DNA of 62,000 bases, taken from Branchiostoma floridae (lineage: Eukaryota; Chordata; Leptocardii; Amphioxiformes; Branchiostomatidae). Location: contig NC_049986.1 of assembly GCF_000003815.2 (NCBI RefSeq), positions 8,281,751 through 8,343,750 on the forward strand, written 5' to 3'. The notes under the pieces are model-generated. The model saw nothing but the letters and a program-made list of their open reading frames with translations. It searched no databases and was not told where the DNA came from. Below, piece after piece: positions 35,845-46,582 of this stretch; position 1 is the first letter of the stretch; every line of letters starts with the position of its first letter. The translations under genes were made by a program, and so were the position numbers.

Positions 35845-36060
35845 ATGGTCAAGGGGCTTAAACATGGGACCTCTGTCTCAACATTCCATCTGAAAGGACA
35901 TCCCTAACTGAAGCTATCACTATATGAAGGTACTCAATTTTACCTCGTTGAGTCAGGAAATTGTAATAAATGCTTTTTCTAAGGGCACAATATTGGGATA
36001 TGCTAATGATTTGAACCCAGAGCTTAAGCTTCTAATTTTTGACAAACATTACCACAAGAT
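35845..36060 (-). mobile_element. tRNA-derived SINE, decayed
   Basis: The + strand shows 'GGGGCTTAAACATGGGACC', 'TCAACATTCCATCTGAAAGGACATCCCT', 'GAAGGTACTCAATTTTACC', 'TTGAGTCAGGAAATT', 'TGCTTTTTCTAAGGGCACAA' and 'GATTTGAACCCAGAGC', in the same order as the other copies. Confidence 0.75.
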
Positions 36061-37229
36061 CATTTTGCCACTTTGAAGAAATAAGACATATATGGCTTGA
36101 CAAAATGTTGACTTTATTCCACAACATACTTCTTGAACTTGGGAATTTCTTGGACATATATCTTAAGTTATTTCTTTAAGGGATTTATTTATAGCAATTT
36201 ACATGGTATCCAAAATGAAGATTGGGGCTTACCTCGATTGAGCTATAATAGAATTTAAGTTTGCAATTATCTGTAGGTGTGTTCTTCATTAAGAAAGAAA
36301 TGTGAACCAAAGACATTAGAAAAGACACCCCACGAATACAACATTGGAAAAATCCAATGAACTAATTCCCAAAACCTTTTGCAATAACAAGTCAATTAAC
36401 CATTAACCATTGCCAGCCTCCTAAATTTTCCAGTGTAACTGGTTTTCCTACATACATAGTGTTGATCCTGGTTAAGCATCACCAGGATCCCCCCATGCAA
36501 ACCCTCTCAGTCTGTGACCACTTAGAACATGGCCACTACCCCTCAGCCAATCAAAGTGAGGTACTTTGAAAAATGTGTGGTACTATGAACGAACAGCTCA
36601 TTTGCATAAAATAGAACCACACTTTTTTTATTACACCACACTTTTGATCCCCCATGCAGACCCTCTCAGTCTCTGACCACATGATGTGAGTACATGTGTG
36701 TACAAGGACAAGTAGATGTTGTTGTCCGCTGTGGGTTAGGAGCAAGGTCTTCCAGATGGCTGTGGTCAGAAGGTCATCGCGATGACCTACTTTATTAGAT
36801 GAGGTTCATAGACACCCCCATGTTATGCCAACACAACTGTAACCTCTAGTTCAAGTGGGCCAAACACTAAATACACTACACAAATAAAGTCTGTCACAAA
36901 ACATGAAGTTTGAGACCTCCACCTCAAAATGCCCCAGAAACCTGAAATAAAGCTCTTCAGGTCACCATGAGGCAGTGGACTTGAAAAGAAGGTATAGGAT
37001 AATAGCTATAGGTTTTCCTTTACACAACCAGTTTTTCTCACCTGCTGACATTTCGATGCCTAACAGACATCTTCCTCGGAGCTTTGAATTGTAATTCTGC
37101 TTCTTGTCACTACACGTTGTATTACCTGGTTGTGAAAAGGAAAAAAACCCTATCCTATGACCTACCAACCTGATATTTTCGGAAGAAGAATTTATGTGTG
37201 GAGTGGTTGGATCTTTGACGTTCTCTTTT

Positions 37230-38100
37230 ATGTCTTCATGTTCCATCCATTAGGCCATCCCTATCCAAAGTTAGGTACTCATTTTCACCTGTTTGGAGTG
37301 AGGAAATATGTACTTTTTGGAAGGGCTAGACACCGGTGCCTGCTAGGGATTCAAACCCAGAACCTTAAAGGCACCCAATGCAATTTTTGAGCATAAAAAT
37401 TACTAAGTATTTTGGATAAGACAGTCGTTACAATATTTGCTTTACCATACTAGCACATTTGTATCATTATTTCGTACTTCGAGTGTAAGAGAACGCACAA
37501 ACATGCCACAAATGGATCGCTTTATTCATTGTTCTCCACAAATAATCAGCGGAGGATTTAGTCTGTGTAACACAAACTCCGATGTCCAGGGCTGTAATTG
37601 GCCCCTCCCCGCGGGGGCCGGGGGATGTTTGGCGGGCTGCTATAAGCCAGATTTAATCAGGCTACAGAGGATTGAGCCAGTAACAGTTTCACGTCAATGA
37701 TTTTCAATGATTTCCAAACGCGTGAGGTCACCGAATTGAAGCTGAGTCATGCATTCGCAAATCGAAAATCAATTTGAACAAGTGACGATGTCTCTGGCAG
37801 CATTTGGAACTCATCGGTCATGTTTGCGTGCTTTCTGAAAATTTGAAATAATGGCTGCCTCAGCGGCACCGGCATTGCTCCGATTTTTAATTTTGAATGA
37901 GGTCTAATCATCCAAAGACATTGCATCTTTGCTCAATGAAGATCGATTTATGATTGGATAGTGTTATTTAAACTTCCTGTGTGCAGAAATGACTTTGAAA
38001 AAAATTGAAAATTGAATTTGAAAAAAATGAGTTTCAATTGTATTGGGTGCCTTAAACTAAGATCCTAAGACAACAACCCAAGCCACAATCACTTTGCCAT
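37230..38100 (-). mobile_element. tRNA-derived SINE split by a later insertion
   Basis: The body and B-box complement lie at 37230-37368 ('CATCCCTATCCAAAGTTAGG', 'GGAGTGAGGAAAT', 'GGATTCAAACCCAGAACC'). The rest of the tRNA-like head resumes after 38051 ('ACTAAGATCCTAAGACAACAACCC'). The interrupting segment, 37369-38051, is a separate element. Confidence 0.75.
37369..38051. mobile_element. TTAA-flanked terminal-inverted-repeat element, about 683 bp
   Basis: The ends AGGCACCCAATGCAATTTTT and ...CAATTGTATTGGGTGCC are inverted repeats. TTAA stands on both sides (37365-37368 and 38052-38055). The host SINE reads on continuously if the element and one TTAA are removed. The interior holds a GC-rich hairpin (about 37604-37626, CCCCGCGGGGGCCGGGG) but no coding frame. 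A TTAA target is the hallmark of piggyBac-type elements (class assignment is inference). The segment 58600-58870 has a similar AGGCGCGCGATTTTTT edge and may be related. Confidence 0.75.
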
Positions 38101-38137
38101 CTGTGGTCTTTTTACTTTGTTGTTTGTATTTTGATGT

Positions 38138-38273
38138 GAACTTGATGTTTTTACCTTATTCAGTTGTGGACACTCAAAGAGGTCTGTATCTCATAGACTC
38201 AGAAGGAGTAACAAGTTCTTTTGAGAAAGCCTACGTTTATGGAACGTCCTGTTTGTGTTGCCAACAGACATGA
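38138..38273 (+). pseudogene. Decayed duplicate of the 5' end of the TSPN exon
   Basis: Both the intron end and the exon start are copied. 'AACTTGATGTTTT...CAG' precedes 'GTGGACACTCAAAGAGGTCT' here, against 'AACTTGATGTTTT...CAG' and 'GTGGACGTTCTAAGAGGCCT' at 38335-38384. In translation this copy reads VDTQRGLYLIDS-EGVTS, and the real exon reads VDVLRGLHLIDS-(5 extra residues)-EGVIR. The copy keeps an AG acceptor in the same phase but diverges after about 18 codons and meets TGA at 38271. No canonical donor is visible before that stop. Most likely a failed partial tandem duplication about 196 bp upstream of the source. Confidence 0.7.
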
Positions 38274-38361
38274 AGAAAACTGGACAAAATTTCTTTTGTA
38301 AAATCTATACGTTTTGTAAAATCTACTGTCGACTAAACTTGATGTTTTCCACTTTCTTCAG

Positions 38362-38870
38362 GAGTGGACGTTCTAAGAGGCCTGCATCTCATAGACTCTC
38401 ACAAGACAGCTCCAGAAGGAGTAATAAGAGGTGACTATGGCGTCATCTTACAGAACAAGGCGCGCATCAACACACGGGTCAGCAGAGTCTTCAAACAGGG
38501 AATCCCCTCCGACTTTGCCTTCATACTTGTCTTCCAATCTTTCAAGAACTTCACAACTCATCTTTTTTCCATCAAGGACAAGCAGAAGAAGACACGGCTA
38601 GCTATAAGAATAGGAGCGAAAGATATCCAGTTTTACTATGCAGATAGGAAAAACTTCCCCGGACGCTACTCGCCGGTGTTTAATTATACAGCGAACGATG
38701 GTAGATGGCACTTCATGTCGTTTAAAGTGAGTGACCAGGAGGTCACGATGTATACTTCTTGTGGAGAGAAGAAGGACCAGCGGAATCTGGTGAGAAATCC
38801 TTTTGACGAGATCGGAAAAGAAGGAAGGATCACGTTGGGTAGACTGAAGAGTAAAGGCAAAAGGTTTCAG
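38362..38870 (+). CDS. COL27A1-like: Clade C fibrillar procollagen, exon 2: TSPN (laminin-G-like) domain
   Basis: This exon encodes about 170 residues of the N-terminal TSPN module of a secreted fibrillar procollagen of the extracellular matrix. It opens with VDVLRGLHLID, holds the hallmark DGRWH (NDGRWHFMSFKVSD) and TSCGEKKDQ, and ends KSKGKRFQ. The Cys pattern (one Cys here, three in exon 3) and the lack of the first Cys found in type V/XI collagens match the COL24A1/COL27A1 group. Two N-glycosylation sites, NFT and NYT, are present. The acceptor is TTTCTTCAG (to 38361) and the donor CAG|GTAAGA (38871). The 5' end splits a codon (two bases) and the 3' end is in phase 0. COL24A1 and COL27A1 cannot be separated from these exons alone; the two diverged in vertebrates, so this may be the common counterpart. 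Confidence 0.93.
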
Positions 38871-38984
38871 GTAAGATTGTCCTCTTTATATTATGTATGA
38901 TCTGCAGCTAGGCACATTTTATGATACCTCATCATTGTCACTCCCCACCCCCACCCCCCCAACAAAGATAAAAGCCTCCCTCTT

Positions 38985-39085
38985 AACATTCCATCCAGGT
39001 GTCCATGAAGACATCCTTAACAGAATCTAAGTGTTCATTTTCACTTCATGAGTGGAGTGAGCAAATGATGGTTAAATGCCGCCAA
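38985..39085 (-). mobile_element. SINE fragment
   Basis: It carries 'AACATTCCATCCAGGTGTCC', 'TAAGTGTTCATTTTCACTTCATGAGTGGAGTGAG' type sequence and 'TTAAATGCC', the body of the minus-strand SINE family without a recognisable tRNA head. Confidence 0.55.
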
Positions 39086-39294
39086 ATAGCAAAAACTCAA
39101 GTATCTGAATATGATTTTCGAAACGGTCAGACATTTCAGATAACATCTATTACCTTTAATGTCTGTAACACTGATTATCAGAAGAGATCATTGTTGAACT
39201 TGAAGAGCATGAGGTTTATATCCTAACTATGAATTTATGATTATTGAAAAAGACCATTTGTTCTGAGTATTGTCCATTCACATGTCTTCACATA

Positions 39295-39392
39295 CTGAAT
39301 TAGGTCCAGGTTCAGGTTCGGACTGGGATTGATCCTTTGGACCTGAACCAGACCTGGACCTGAATTTTCTGTGCCAGTACCCACCTCTAGTA
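39295..39392. mobile_element. Fragment of the TAGGGGTGGGTACC hAT MITE
   Basis: It shows GGTCCAGGTTCAGGTTCGGAC and TTTGGACCTGAACC inverted motifs, ending GTGCCAGTACCCACCTCTA, which matches the termini and subterminal repeats of the element at 15927-16371. Confidence 0.7.
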
Positions 39393-40735
39393 CACAGGGC
39401 TTGCAGGTGGTATAATGTCCAGGAACCCTGCTGGCAAAAGGCAGCAATGGCCATGACTTAATTTGCTTCACAAGAGATAAATCAGAATCAGGCAGTGGTT
39501 TTCTACCCAAGGTCGATATTCCGATAACGATTCATGTGGATGCAAGGGGTTCATTGACCTTTTGAAGGGTTCATTTACCTGTCCTGTCTATCTATATATA
39601 GCTACAGGTGTAACACATCTGTTTGTACTTGGACTTGAAGCAGCTCTTTTAGATAGAAAGTGACCATAATGGTATTCCAGGGCACACCCTTGCTCATTTG
39701 AAATATGTTGTAGGTAATTGTTAACAATAACATGGGTATGTTGTAGCTTCCCTCACACACAACACCTTGAGTCAGTGGTTTCACACCCATAGTCTGGTTG
39801 GTAGACTCAACAACATCAGCATTACACACATGATCACAGGGCCCTGTTCATCACATCTTATACAGATTACAAAATACATGTACAAGCTGTTCTAGAATTC
39901 TTAGTGGCACCAAAATACTGTAAATTGGACTAAAAGATCTCTTACTTCCCTGAAGATGTATTTTGGTCTAGTTTATGGCCAAGCAAAGAAATTCAGGTGA
40001 TATCCTTCTCATTCTCAAGTTACAGACTGAGGCAAACTAAAGACACCCCCCCCCCTCCCCTTTTGGTTAGATATTCTTTGACCCAGTGAGTGTATTCACT
40101 TTGGCTTACTTTTGATACTCAGCAGTCACTTTCTGCTTCCCTCAGAACCAGCTGAAAAACTTAAGCCAAATCACAATTACACGAATCTGTCATTCTAATG
40201 CCAAAACTCAACTCCAGTTTTGAGTTACCGTATTCCAAAACTATGATGAAAGAGGTAACGATAAAAAAACAGTATAATTGTAACCAAAAGTATTGTAAAT
40301 TATTCAATAAGGTACGCATCCCCATTAACGTGTGTGCGCCCATTTTTCGGATGATAGCAGACCTGACAAAAGCAGTTGAAACGTTCTCTGTTCAGCCTTT
40401 TTGACTCACCAGAAAGTTGACATGACCACTTGTAGAATTTCTTTCCAGGCAAAAGACATTAAATACATCTTTATCTATAGTTCACCATGTCTCATATCAT
40501 AACCGTTGATTGAGTGGTAGTATTCCAACCTCCATATGAGGGGAGGTGAGTGCTGCCAATTCCTAGGATTTACTTCCGACTTTTCAGGTTGGAACTACGT
40601 ATACAATATGCGCACACCAACTTTAGCATCCATCTGAACACCTGCTTGCAACTTGAAAAATTGCATATCCTTTTGGAGAATTCACAGTAGCATCAGTTGC
40701 TATGATTGCCTTCTGTATTAGCCTCATAACTCCTA

Positions 40736-40932
40736 CTCTCCAAGCAGAGGTTAGGCTCTGGCTGTTTTTTTAACGTTTTTTTTAGTTGTTTTTATCGGGC
40801 TTTCTATTTTGTCATTTTTCTTGAAGTTAGGTTTCTTAACACAGCAAGATAAAATACAAAATAGAAAGCCCGATAAAAACGAGTAAAAAAATCTTTAAAA
40901 AAATAGCCGGAGCCTAACCTCTGCTTGGAGAG
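40736..40932. mobile_element. MITE, CTCTCCAAGCAGAGGT family, 197 bp
   Basis: The ends are CTCTCCAAGCAGAGGTTAGG and CCTAACCTCTGCTTGGAGAG, perfect inverted repeats, with TA on both sides (40734-40735 and 40933-40934). A second internal inverted pair, TATCGGGCTTTCTATTTTGT and ACAAAATAGAAAGCCCGATA, makes most of the element fold back. No coding frame. TA targets are typical of Tc1/mariner-type enzymes (inference). Confidence 0.93.
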
Positions 40933-41345
40933 TACATAAATCCATCCTTTTCTGGCTCTTGTTCGCTCCTTTAATCGCCGACCTGCCAAATACTAAAATA
41001 AGTCTTGGCACCTATTATAGAGGGTCCATTGGCTTTAACTATGGTACTCTCATAAAAGGTAAGCAAGAGCCCTGATTGGCTCTGAGTTTCACATCAATCC
41101 CATTACGCAGTGCTTCGGAGGAATATTCAATACACGAAACAATTGATGACGTGAAGGCAAAGTGTTTAAATAGAGACGAGACGGGTGCCAGTTTGCTTTC
41201 TGGGGTAGCGAAGAGAGGAGCGAACCAGGGCTAGAATAGAGACGGATGCCAGATTGCATTTCAGGGTAGCAAAGAGAGGAGACCAGAGCTAGAATACGCT
41301 GGATATGTGGCGTGTAATGGCTGACTTTGTTTGCTTCCTTTGCAG

Positions 41346-41988
41346 GGTGCAATATGTCAGTTTGAGATGTACTACGACCCTGCCGTGGCTGCTCAGTACT
41401 GCGACTACATCCGCCAGCGCTGCCTCAATTCCATATTGGACTTGGACAGCGTTCTCTCGCTACACGAAGGTAGAGTGCACAACATGAACATGCACGGGGG
41501 CTCCCCTACGGAGGTCCCCGACACTGTCGCCGCAGCTACTCCTACTGTACTGCCTCTATCGCCCTTTCATCGCGTGAAAATCATGCCCACTACCACCACG
41601 CAGGAGTCTCCGTGGTATCCCATATTTACAGGTCAACCTGAAGAAGACATGGAGCCCACATCTGTTTCTACCACCACCACCACCCTCCCCACTCCTGGAA
41701 ACCCGACACCGCCATCATCCACCGCTCATACTGGTCATGCCGCCTTGACCTTGTCACCATCTTCTTCCCACAAAGTAACCTCGGCTGGCGGGGCGAGCTT
41801 GCCAGCCGCTGTCACTCATTCTCCAGCATCTCTGCCACCCTCTCTGCCTTCTGCATATCCCATCTCACCCCCAGGGGAAGCCGACAGGAGCCCCACAGTG
41901 GAGCCTCCAATGGGAGCCACCATTCCATCAGCGGTCGGCAGCCTGGACCCCAGGCCTGCCTCAGGGGGGCAGACCAGCACTGGGGAAG
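41346..41988 (+). CDS. COL27A1-like: Clade C fibrillar procollagen, exon 3: end of TSPN plus Pro/Ser/Thr-rich variable region
   Basis: The acceptor is TTCCTTTGCAG. The exon starts in phase 0 with GAICQFEMYYDPAVAAQYC, then RQRC: three Cys that with the one in exon 2 complete the TSPN disulfides. The match to the 'GA-CQF ... YC ... C' ending of COL27A1-type TSPN is strong. After about residue 40 the chain becomes a long Pro/Ser/Thr/His-rich segment with TTTT and PPS runs, typical of the variable region and probably O-glycosylated. Large exons joining TSPN end and variable region are usual in clade C genes. The donor is GAAG|GTCTGG (41989), phase 1. An earlier donor, GAAG|GTAGAG (41470), is also phase 1 and would remove exactly 173 codons without shifting the frame. 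The end is therefore somewhat uncertain; the open frame itself runs to 42035. Confidence 0.88.
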
Positions 41989-42535
41989 GTCTGGTTATAT
42001 CCACCTCTTTCCTCCTCATTTGCATGCATCATTAGCTATGCCAGCCTGTGTCATCTGCATTCCCTCCTCCACCAGCATGCAACTCTCTAACCACCATATC
42101 CTCATTTCTACTACCCAGTTCCTCTTTGCCTGTATCCTATAAAACTTGTAGCCTGGATTTGTAATGTATTAAATTCCCAAGGTGACTGGAGAGGGATTGG
42201 CAGCACATGATAGTTTCTCCCTGGCAGATTGTTTGAATAGCTGAGCTGGCCAGCATCAAGTGCTGATTATCCTCAATCCACTGCATGATTTTTGACAGCA
42301 CCAGGTAGAGAGCTGCAGTAGCTCTACAACATAACTAACAAGATCCAGAAGGGAGCCTGTGAGTGCAATGTGTGTTTCTTCCACTGCCGATGACTGCAAA
42401 AAGGCTTGTCTGCAAGCAGTGCTTCTCTCCCCAGCCCACAGTCTGTATGACTGCTGCATCGTCCGTCCATGTGGCACATCCGGACTTTGGCCTTAGTCCT
42501 TCAATGGGAAATCTTATCCCTCTGTTTCAAGGTAG
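41989..42535 (+). other. Collagen intron 3, about 0.5 kb
   Basis: It runs from the phase-1 donor at 41989 to the acceptor chosen for exon 4. A pyrimidine tract lies at 42514-42528. If the alternative acceptor at 42610 is used, the intron is 75 bases longer. No repeat recognised. Confidence 0.6.
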
Positions 42536-42744
42536 AGGCAGATCACAAACCTGGTGTACTTCTTGGCAAGGACCGCTATAATGGTGACTGGTTTGATTTC
42601 CGCTACACAGGCAGCTCCGGTTCTCCGGACCACCAGGAACCTAAGCCCAGTACCGAACCACCGGTCATTTTCTATGTGGAGGACTCTGAAGGAGAGACGT
42701 TATTCTACATCGTAAAAGGAGAGAAAGGTGACAAGGGACGCGCG
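42536..42744 (+). CDS. COL27A1-like: Clade C fibrillar procollagen, exon 4: acidic hinge and start of the triple helix
   Basis: The frame reads EADHKPGVLLGKDRYNGDW..., then a Pro/Glu/Asp stretch (TEPPVIFYVEDSEGE), then VK-GEK-GDK-GRA, the first Gly-X-Y triplets. The donor is GCG|GTGAGT (42745), phase 0, as expected where Gly-X-Y exons begin. The acidic, Tyr-containing hinge before the helix is seen in other TSPN collagens, where such Tyr can be sulfated (not shown here). The start is uncertain. TAG at 42534-42535 after a pyrimidine tract, GCAG at 42540-42541 and CACAG at 42609-42610 all give the needed phase. The last is the best consensus and would give a 134-base exon beginning at GSSGSPDH. 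The first was chosen because the extra 25 codons look coding. Confidence 0.78.
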
Positions 42745-45187
42745 GTGAGTTTATCACGTTTTTACCGTCACTGTCTGTTGTTGAGTCTATTCTGCATGTC
42801 CCGTTGTGTGTTATTTGAATCACCCATAGGCTCACTGCTGGTGGAAAATGTGACCTTTTGTCTCTCTCTGTGTCTTCAATCAGGCCAAAAGGATTTTGTG
42901 TCTGTGATTGTGAAAGTACACCAAGAGGCCATCTTGTACATTGGAAAAGTAGGGAAAAAATTGTATGAAATCGAATGTGTTTTGTTTGATAGACAATACT
43001 TTATAAGACTGCGAAAGGATCTACTATCTATTATGAATTACACTACAGGAAGGCTTTGCCTTTATGTAATTCCACATAGGGAACTTCTAAAGACTGTGCT
43101 TGTGATCTGGACTTTCTCTATTGCTTATCTAAGTGCTGACCAGAAACCCTGGATTAATCGCACCATGCTGTTGTAGTGGACCATAGGAACTGTTAATTAC
43201 GGGGAGACAACCTATTGGAATTCCTAGGTTCAAGCAACCCTGCCGAGTTGAATGCAGAAAACAGTCCATTAATTCCCTTTATTTACAACATGGTGTTTCA
43301 ATTAAAGAGCAGTAGATGCGCTTGAAAGACCTTAAACTTTTGAAGGTTTCTCTTTTTGGTTGCGTACATGGCTGGCCCATGATGAGTTAATTAATTTAGA
43401 CCTCTGCATTCCATCTTAGGGCTGCAGGAAGATTTTGGGGACACCTATCTAAACTTAGAACACATTGCAAGTGCATGAACGATGCACAAGATTATATACC
43501 AGATTAGACATAGGTCACATACCACCCCAAACCATGCGTCCCACCCATAGACTGCTTCAGAAGATTTTTAAAAAATTCATGTTCTTCTAAGGTGTATCTC
43601 AGTGGCCTTTGGAATGCGGAAGTAGAAATGGTTAAAGTTAGTCCAAATCTATTGTTATCGTGCTTAGTAGATATTGTTTCTCACAACTATATGATGCTTG
43701 ATAGGAAACTGTGACACGTGGCCTCCTAGTTGAATCCTCATTANNNNNNNNNNNNNNNNNNNNNNNNNNNNNNNNNNNNNNNNNNNNNNNNNNNNNNNNN
43801 NNNNNNNNNNNNNNNNNNNNNNNNNNNNNNNNNNNNNNNNNNNGTATCATTCAGACCAGATGTACCCCAGGGAGACCCAGTCCTGTGGCTAGCTATTGTT
43901 TACCTGAAATAAAGTGGGGAGAAACAAGTTCAAGTAGCATGAACGATGCACTGGAGGCCAAAATGTGGCACTTGGGATGTGCAAGAGTCAAGTATAATCC
44001 TAACTGTGGGATTGGTGTATATCCAGACATGGTGTCAGCCCAGCAGGTCGCAGTTGGGGCGACAAGGCCCTTCGACAGGGGGAAGAATTTACCAGGAGGG
44101 GTGAAAGTTTACTGGACTAGCCCAAGTTGTTGGGACAGTCTGCCATGTTGATTGACAGGGAATGGGGAGAGGAGGAGGGGGAGATGAAAGAAGGCAGTCC
44201 AGATAAACACAGTTCACTGACAAGTTGATTCTTTAGGGGAAAGTCTACTCTCATAACAGTCTCAATATTTGTTTGTTTTGTGCTTCTGTTGTTTTTGGAA
44301 CATGATTTACTGCCATTTTGTTATGACTGATTCCCTAGTATTGTTGAAAGGCTAACTAGAGAATGGCATGAAGGATAGAAGAAAGTTTTTTACCAGTATA
44401 CATACATGTAGTTACTTGAAGGAAGGCAATGTGTTGCTGTATACCTACTCCAAATAAAGTATTATGCAACACCAATTCAGTGCAAGTCAAACTTCAAAAG
44501 AAATCTCTGGAACTGAAACGTAAAATGGAAAAATCAAATTAAGTACGCACCCTAAGTCTTGAACAAATTTTTCACCAGACAATGAAAATTTACGGTGTTT
44601 TCTCCTCTTTTATTTGCCCATGGGTAATTTTGCGTAAATCAAGGACTACCTTACACTGTGCTTTTCTGAAATACATCTGTCTCTGTTCTACCGCATTCCT
44701 GGCTCTTGTTCGAGGTCCTCTTACCATTTATCTTACCTCTAATAAACTTTAACCCACACTTTGGCAACAACTGAAAACAAATTTACCTTTGGATTTTGAA
44801 AACCTTTAAAATGTGTACTTCAATGGAGAAAATGCAGTAATACCACCTTTTAGTCAGCCAAAGCTTATAGTTTTTAAAGTGGCCTGTCCCAATGGGTACT
44901 AGTATCTTTTAGTTCTCCATCATTAAGGGGCCTAAATGGCACATCCACAGGAGACCTTATATAATGTTGATCCAATTACAGAAGCATGCCACCATGACAA
45001 AAGCTACATGTGCTTTTGTTCTGGCTCCAGTCAAAAATCACCAGGCTTTCAGGAAAGGAGTTTTATGGCTTAACCCCTCCCCCTCTAATCTAAGGCCTAC
45101 ACATCTTTGCAATATGGAGACTGGTCATTATGGTGCATTGCTGCTTTTTCTGCCTTCTAAAAGAGGAATTTTATGGTCGTACAAAGG

Positions 45188-45289
45188 CTAGCCTGGATAC
45201 CAGACCCCAGCCCGATCTCAAATATCTTCTGATTCTTCGATACAGGATAGATGTTTTTGAGATCGGGCTGGGGTCTGGTATCCAGGCTA
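45188..45289. mobile_element. Fold-back MITE, TAGCCTGGATACCAG family, 102 bp, with 8-bp target duplication
   Basis: The left arm CTAGCCTGGATACCAGACCC... and right arm ...GGGTCTGGTATCCAGGCTA pair over about 35 bases without mismatch around a short AT-rich loop. TACAAAGG is exactly duplicated (45180-45187 and 45290-45297). The long arms, 8-bp target and lack of coding capacity indicate a recent hAT-type non-autonomous insertion. A mutated relative (about 45369-45470) follows at once. Confidence 0.92.
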
Positions 45290-45841
45290 TACAAAGGAAT
45301 GTCCCCCAATATCCCCCATGATGGCTCTGAAGTTCTTGTACGGTTCCGAAACAGTTGTCCCCAGTACTAGCCTGCATTTCCAGACCCCCAGCTCGATCTC
45401 AATATCTATCAGGGTCTAATTCAGTTTGCCTGTGTAGGCTCTGGAAACAGTCTGGCATCCAGGCATTGTACGAGTGTAAAACCAATTTGTAGGCTCTCAA
45501 TATCGGGATTCAGAGTCAGTCTAAAGATCAAATAGCATGGCAGTCTTTGCACAAAAAAAGGCAGAATGGGAAAAATCTGTGATAGTCAAGAAATGAGACA
45601 TACAAAAATGTATAAACGATGGGGTAAAGGGGAAATCATTTCTTCTAATCAGAGTTAAATCAGGCTATTAAAGGTGATCCTTTGTGATCCTATAGTTGAC
45701 TTTTAGTAAATCAGAAACTTAAACCCAATAGAATCTTTCTTCAGACAAGAGAACAACTGCAATCCAAGTGCAACTTGTGTCTTGCAATACCTCTTGATGG
45801 TTTTAGACAGTGTGAAGCAGTCTGGATATCACTGTCCAGTA

Positions 45842-46031
45842 CAGAAGCCAGTTAATTGTGCAACGGATTACTCATTTACTGCACTTCTGTTCATTGCACG
45901 GAATCTCAAAATCCTTCAGTGCGGTCCAGCTGGATAACTTTGCATTATTGCACCACCCGGATAATTGCACGTATTAACACTGGCAAATGGGGTGTGCAAT
46001 AAACTTCATTGTCATTTAACTGCTTTTACTG
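45842..46031. mobile_element. TA-flanked MITE, CAGAAGCCAG family, 190 bp
   Basis: Shares 'TGTGCAACGG', 'GCACTTCTGTTnATTGCACnGAATC', 'CAGCTGGATAACTT', 'CATTATTGCACCACCCGG' and 'ATAATTGCACG' with the copy at 50651-50824. TA occurs on both sides (45840-45841 and 46032-46033). The CAG...CTG ends next to TA are Tc1/mariner-like. Confidence 0.8.
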
Positions 46032-46582
46032 TACTGGTGGATATCATTGACAAGACCAAGAACTGTGTGTAAAGTGGGCCTACATATTATCAAAACTCCA
46101 TCTGTCCCAGTCTATCAGTAGGCCCCTACCCTTTTGTTGTGATTAGTTTTCCCTGCTGCCCCGCCCACTTTCACACTTTCTAGAATGGGGGTGGTGGGTA
46201 GCACGTATGTTCAAAATGCACTAATCCTAGGGGTCCATTGTCTGCACGTTATCACAAGACAAGTCAATGAAGTGAATGTAAGGTGAACACAAAAAGTATT
46301 CCTGCAATACACACTCCACAATACACATCCCAGATGGCTGAGTGATGACCCAAAAGCATGTGGACTTGTCATGTTGTTGCCTTTGAAAATACCTGGTATT
46401 TGATATTAGTGACACCCTGGTGCTCAGCTGCAGAAGTTGTTGTAGTAAATCATTGTCAATGTGTATTTTACTGTTTTGACAGGTTGTGTCCAAAATAAGT
46501 GGTGACACATGTTATACATGAATTATAATTTGATAGGTTACACTGTTTGTGTGGGGGGCCATTCAAATGACAGGATTTGTTA

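Larger units (their letters stand above)
27391..38361 (+). other. Collagen intron 1 (inferred), about 11 kb
   Basis: The donor is GTAAGG at 27391 and the acceptor TTTCTTCAG at 38361. No other coding exon was recognised inside. It contains two assembly gaps (29535-29674 and 31897-31996), hairpin elements, the ATCC microsatellite, a tandem duplication, a (GTTT)n tract, several SINEs, two larger terminal-inverted-repeat elements, and a decayed copy of the TSPN exon start near its 3' end. Confidence 0.6.
38871..41345 (+). other. Collagen intron 2, about 2.5 kb
   Basis: From GTAAGA to TTCCTTTGCAG. It holds a SINE fragment (about 38985-39085), a fragment of the TAGGGGTGGGTACC hAT family (39295-39392), a poly-C run near 40048 and one MITE (40736-40932). 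Two similar 'GAGACGGrTGCCAG' stretches (41178 and 41240) form a short duplication just before exon 3. No further exon seen. Confidence 0.75.

Noticed and set aside
43711-44151. 146-codon frame after the gap at 43744, with PQGDP- and GRPS-like bits that recall collagen
   Set aside because: No repeating Gly-X-Y in any frame and no splice sites in phase with the neighbouring collagen exons.
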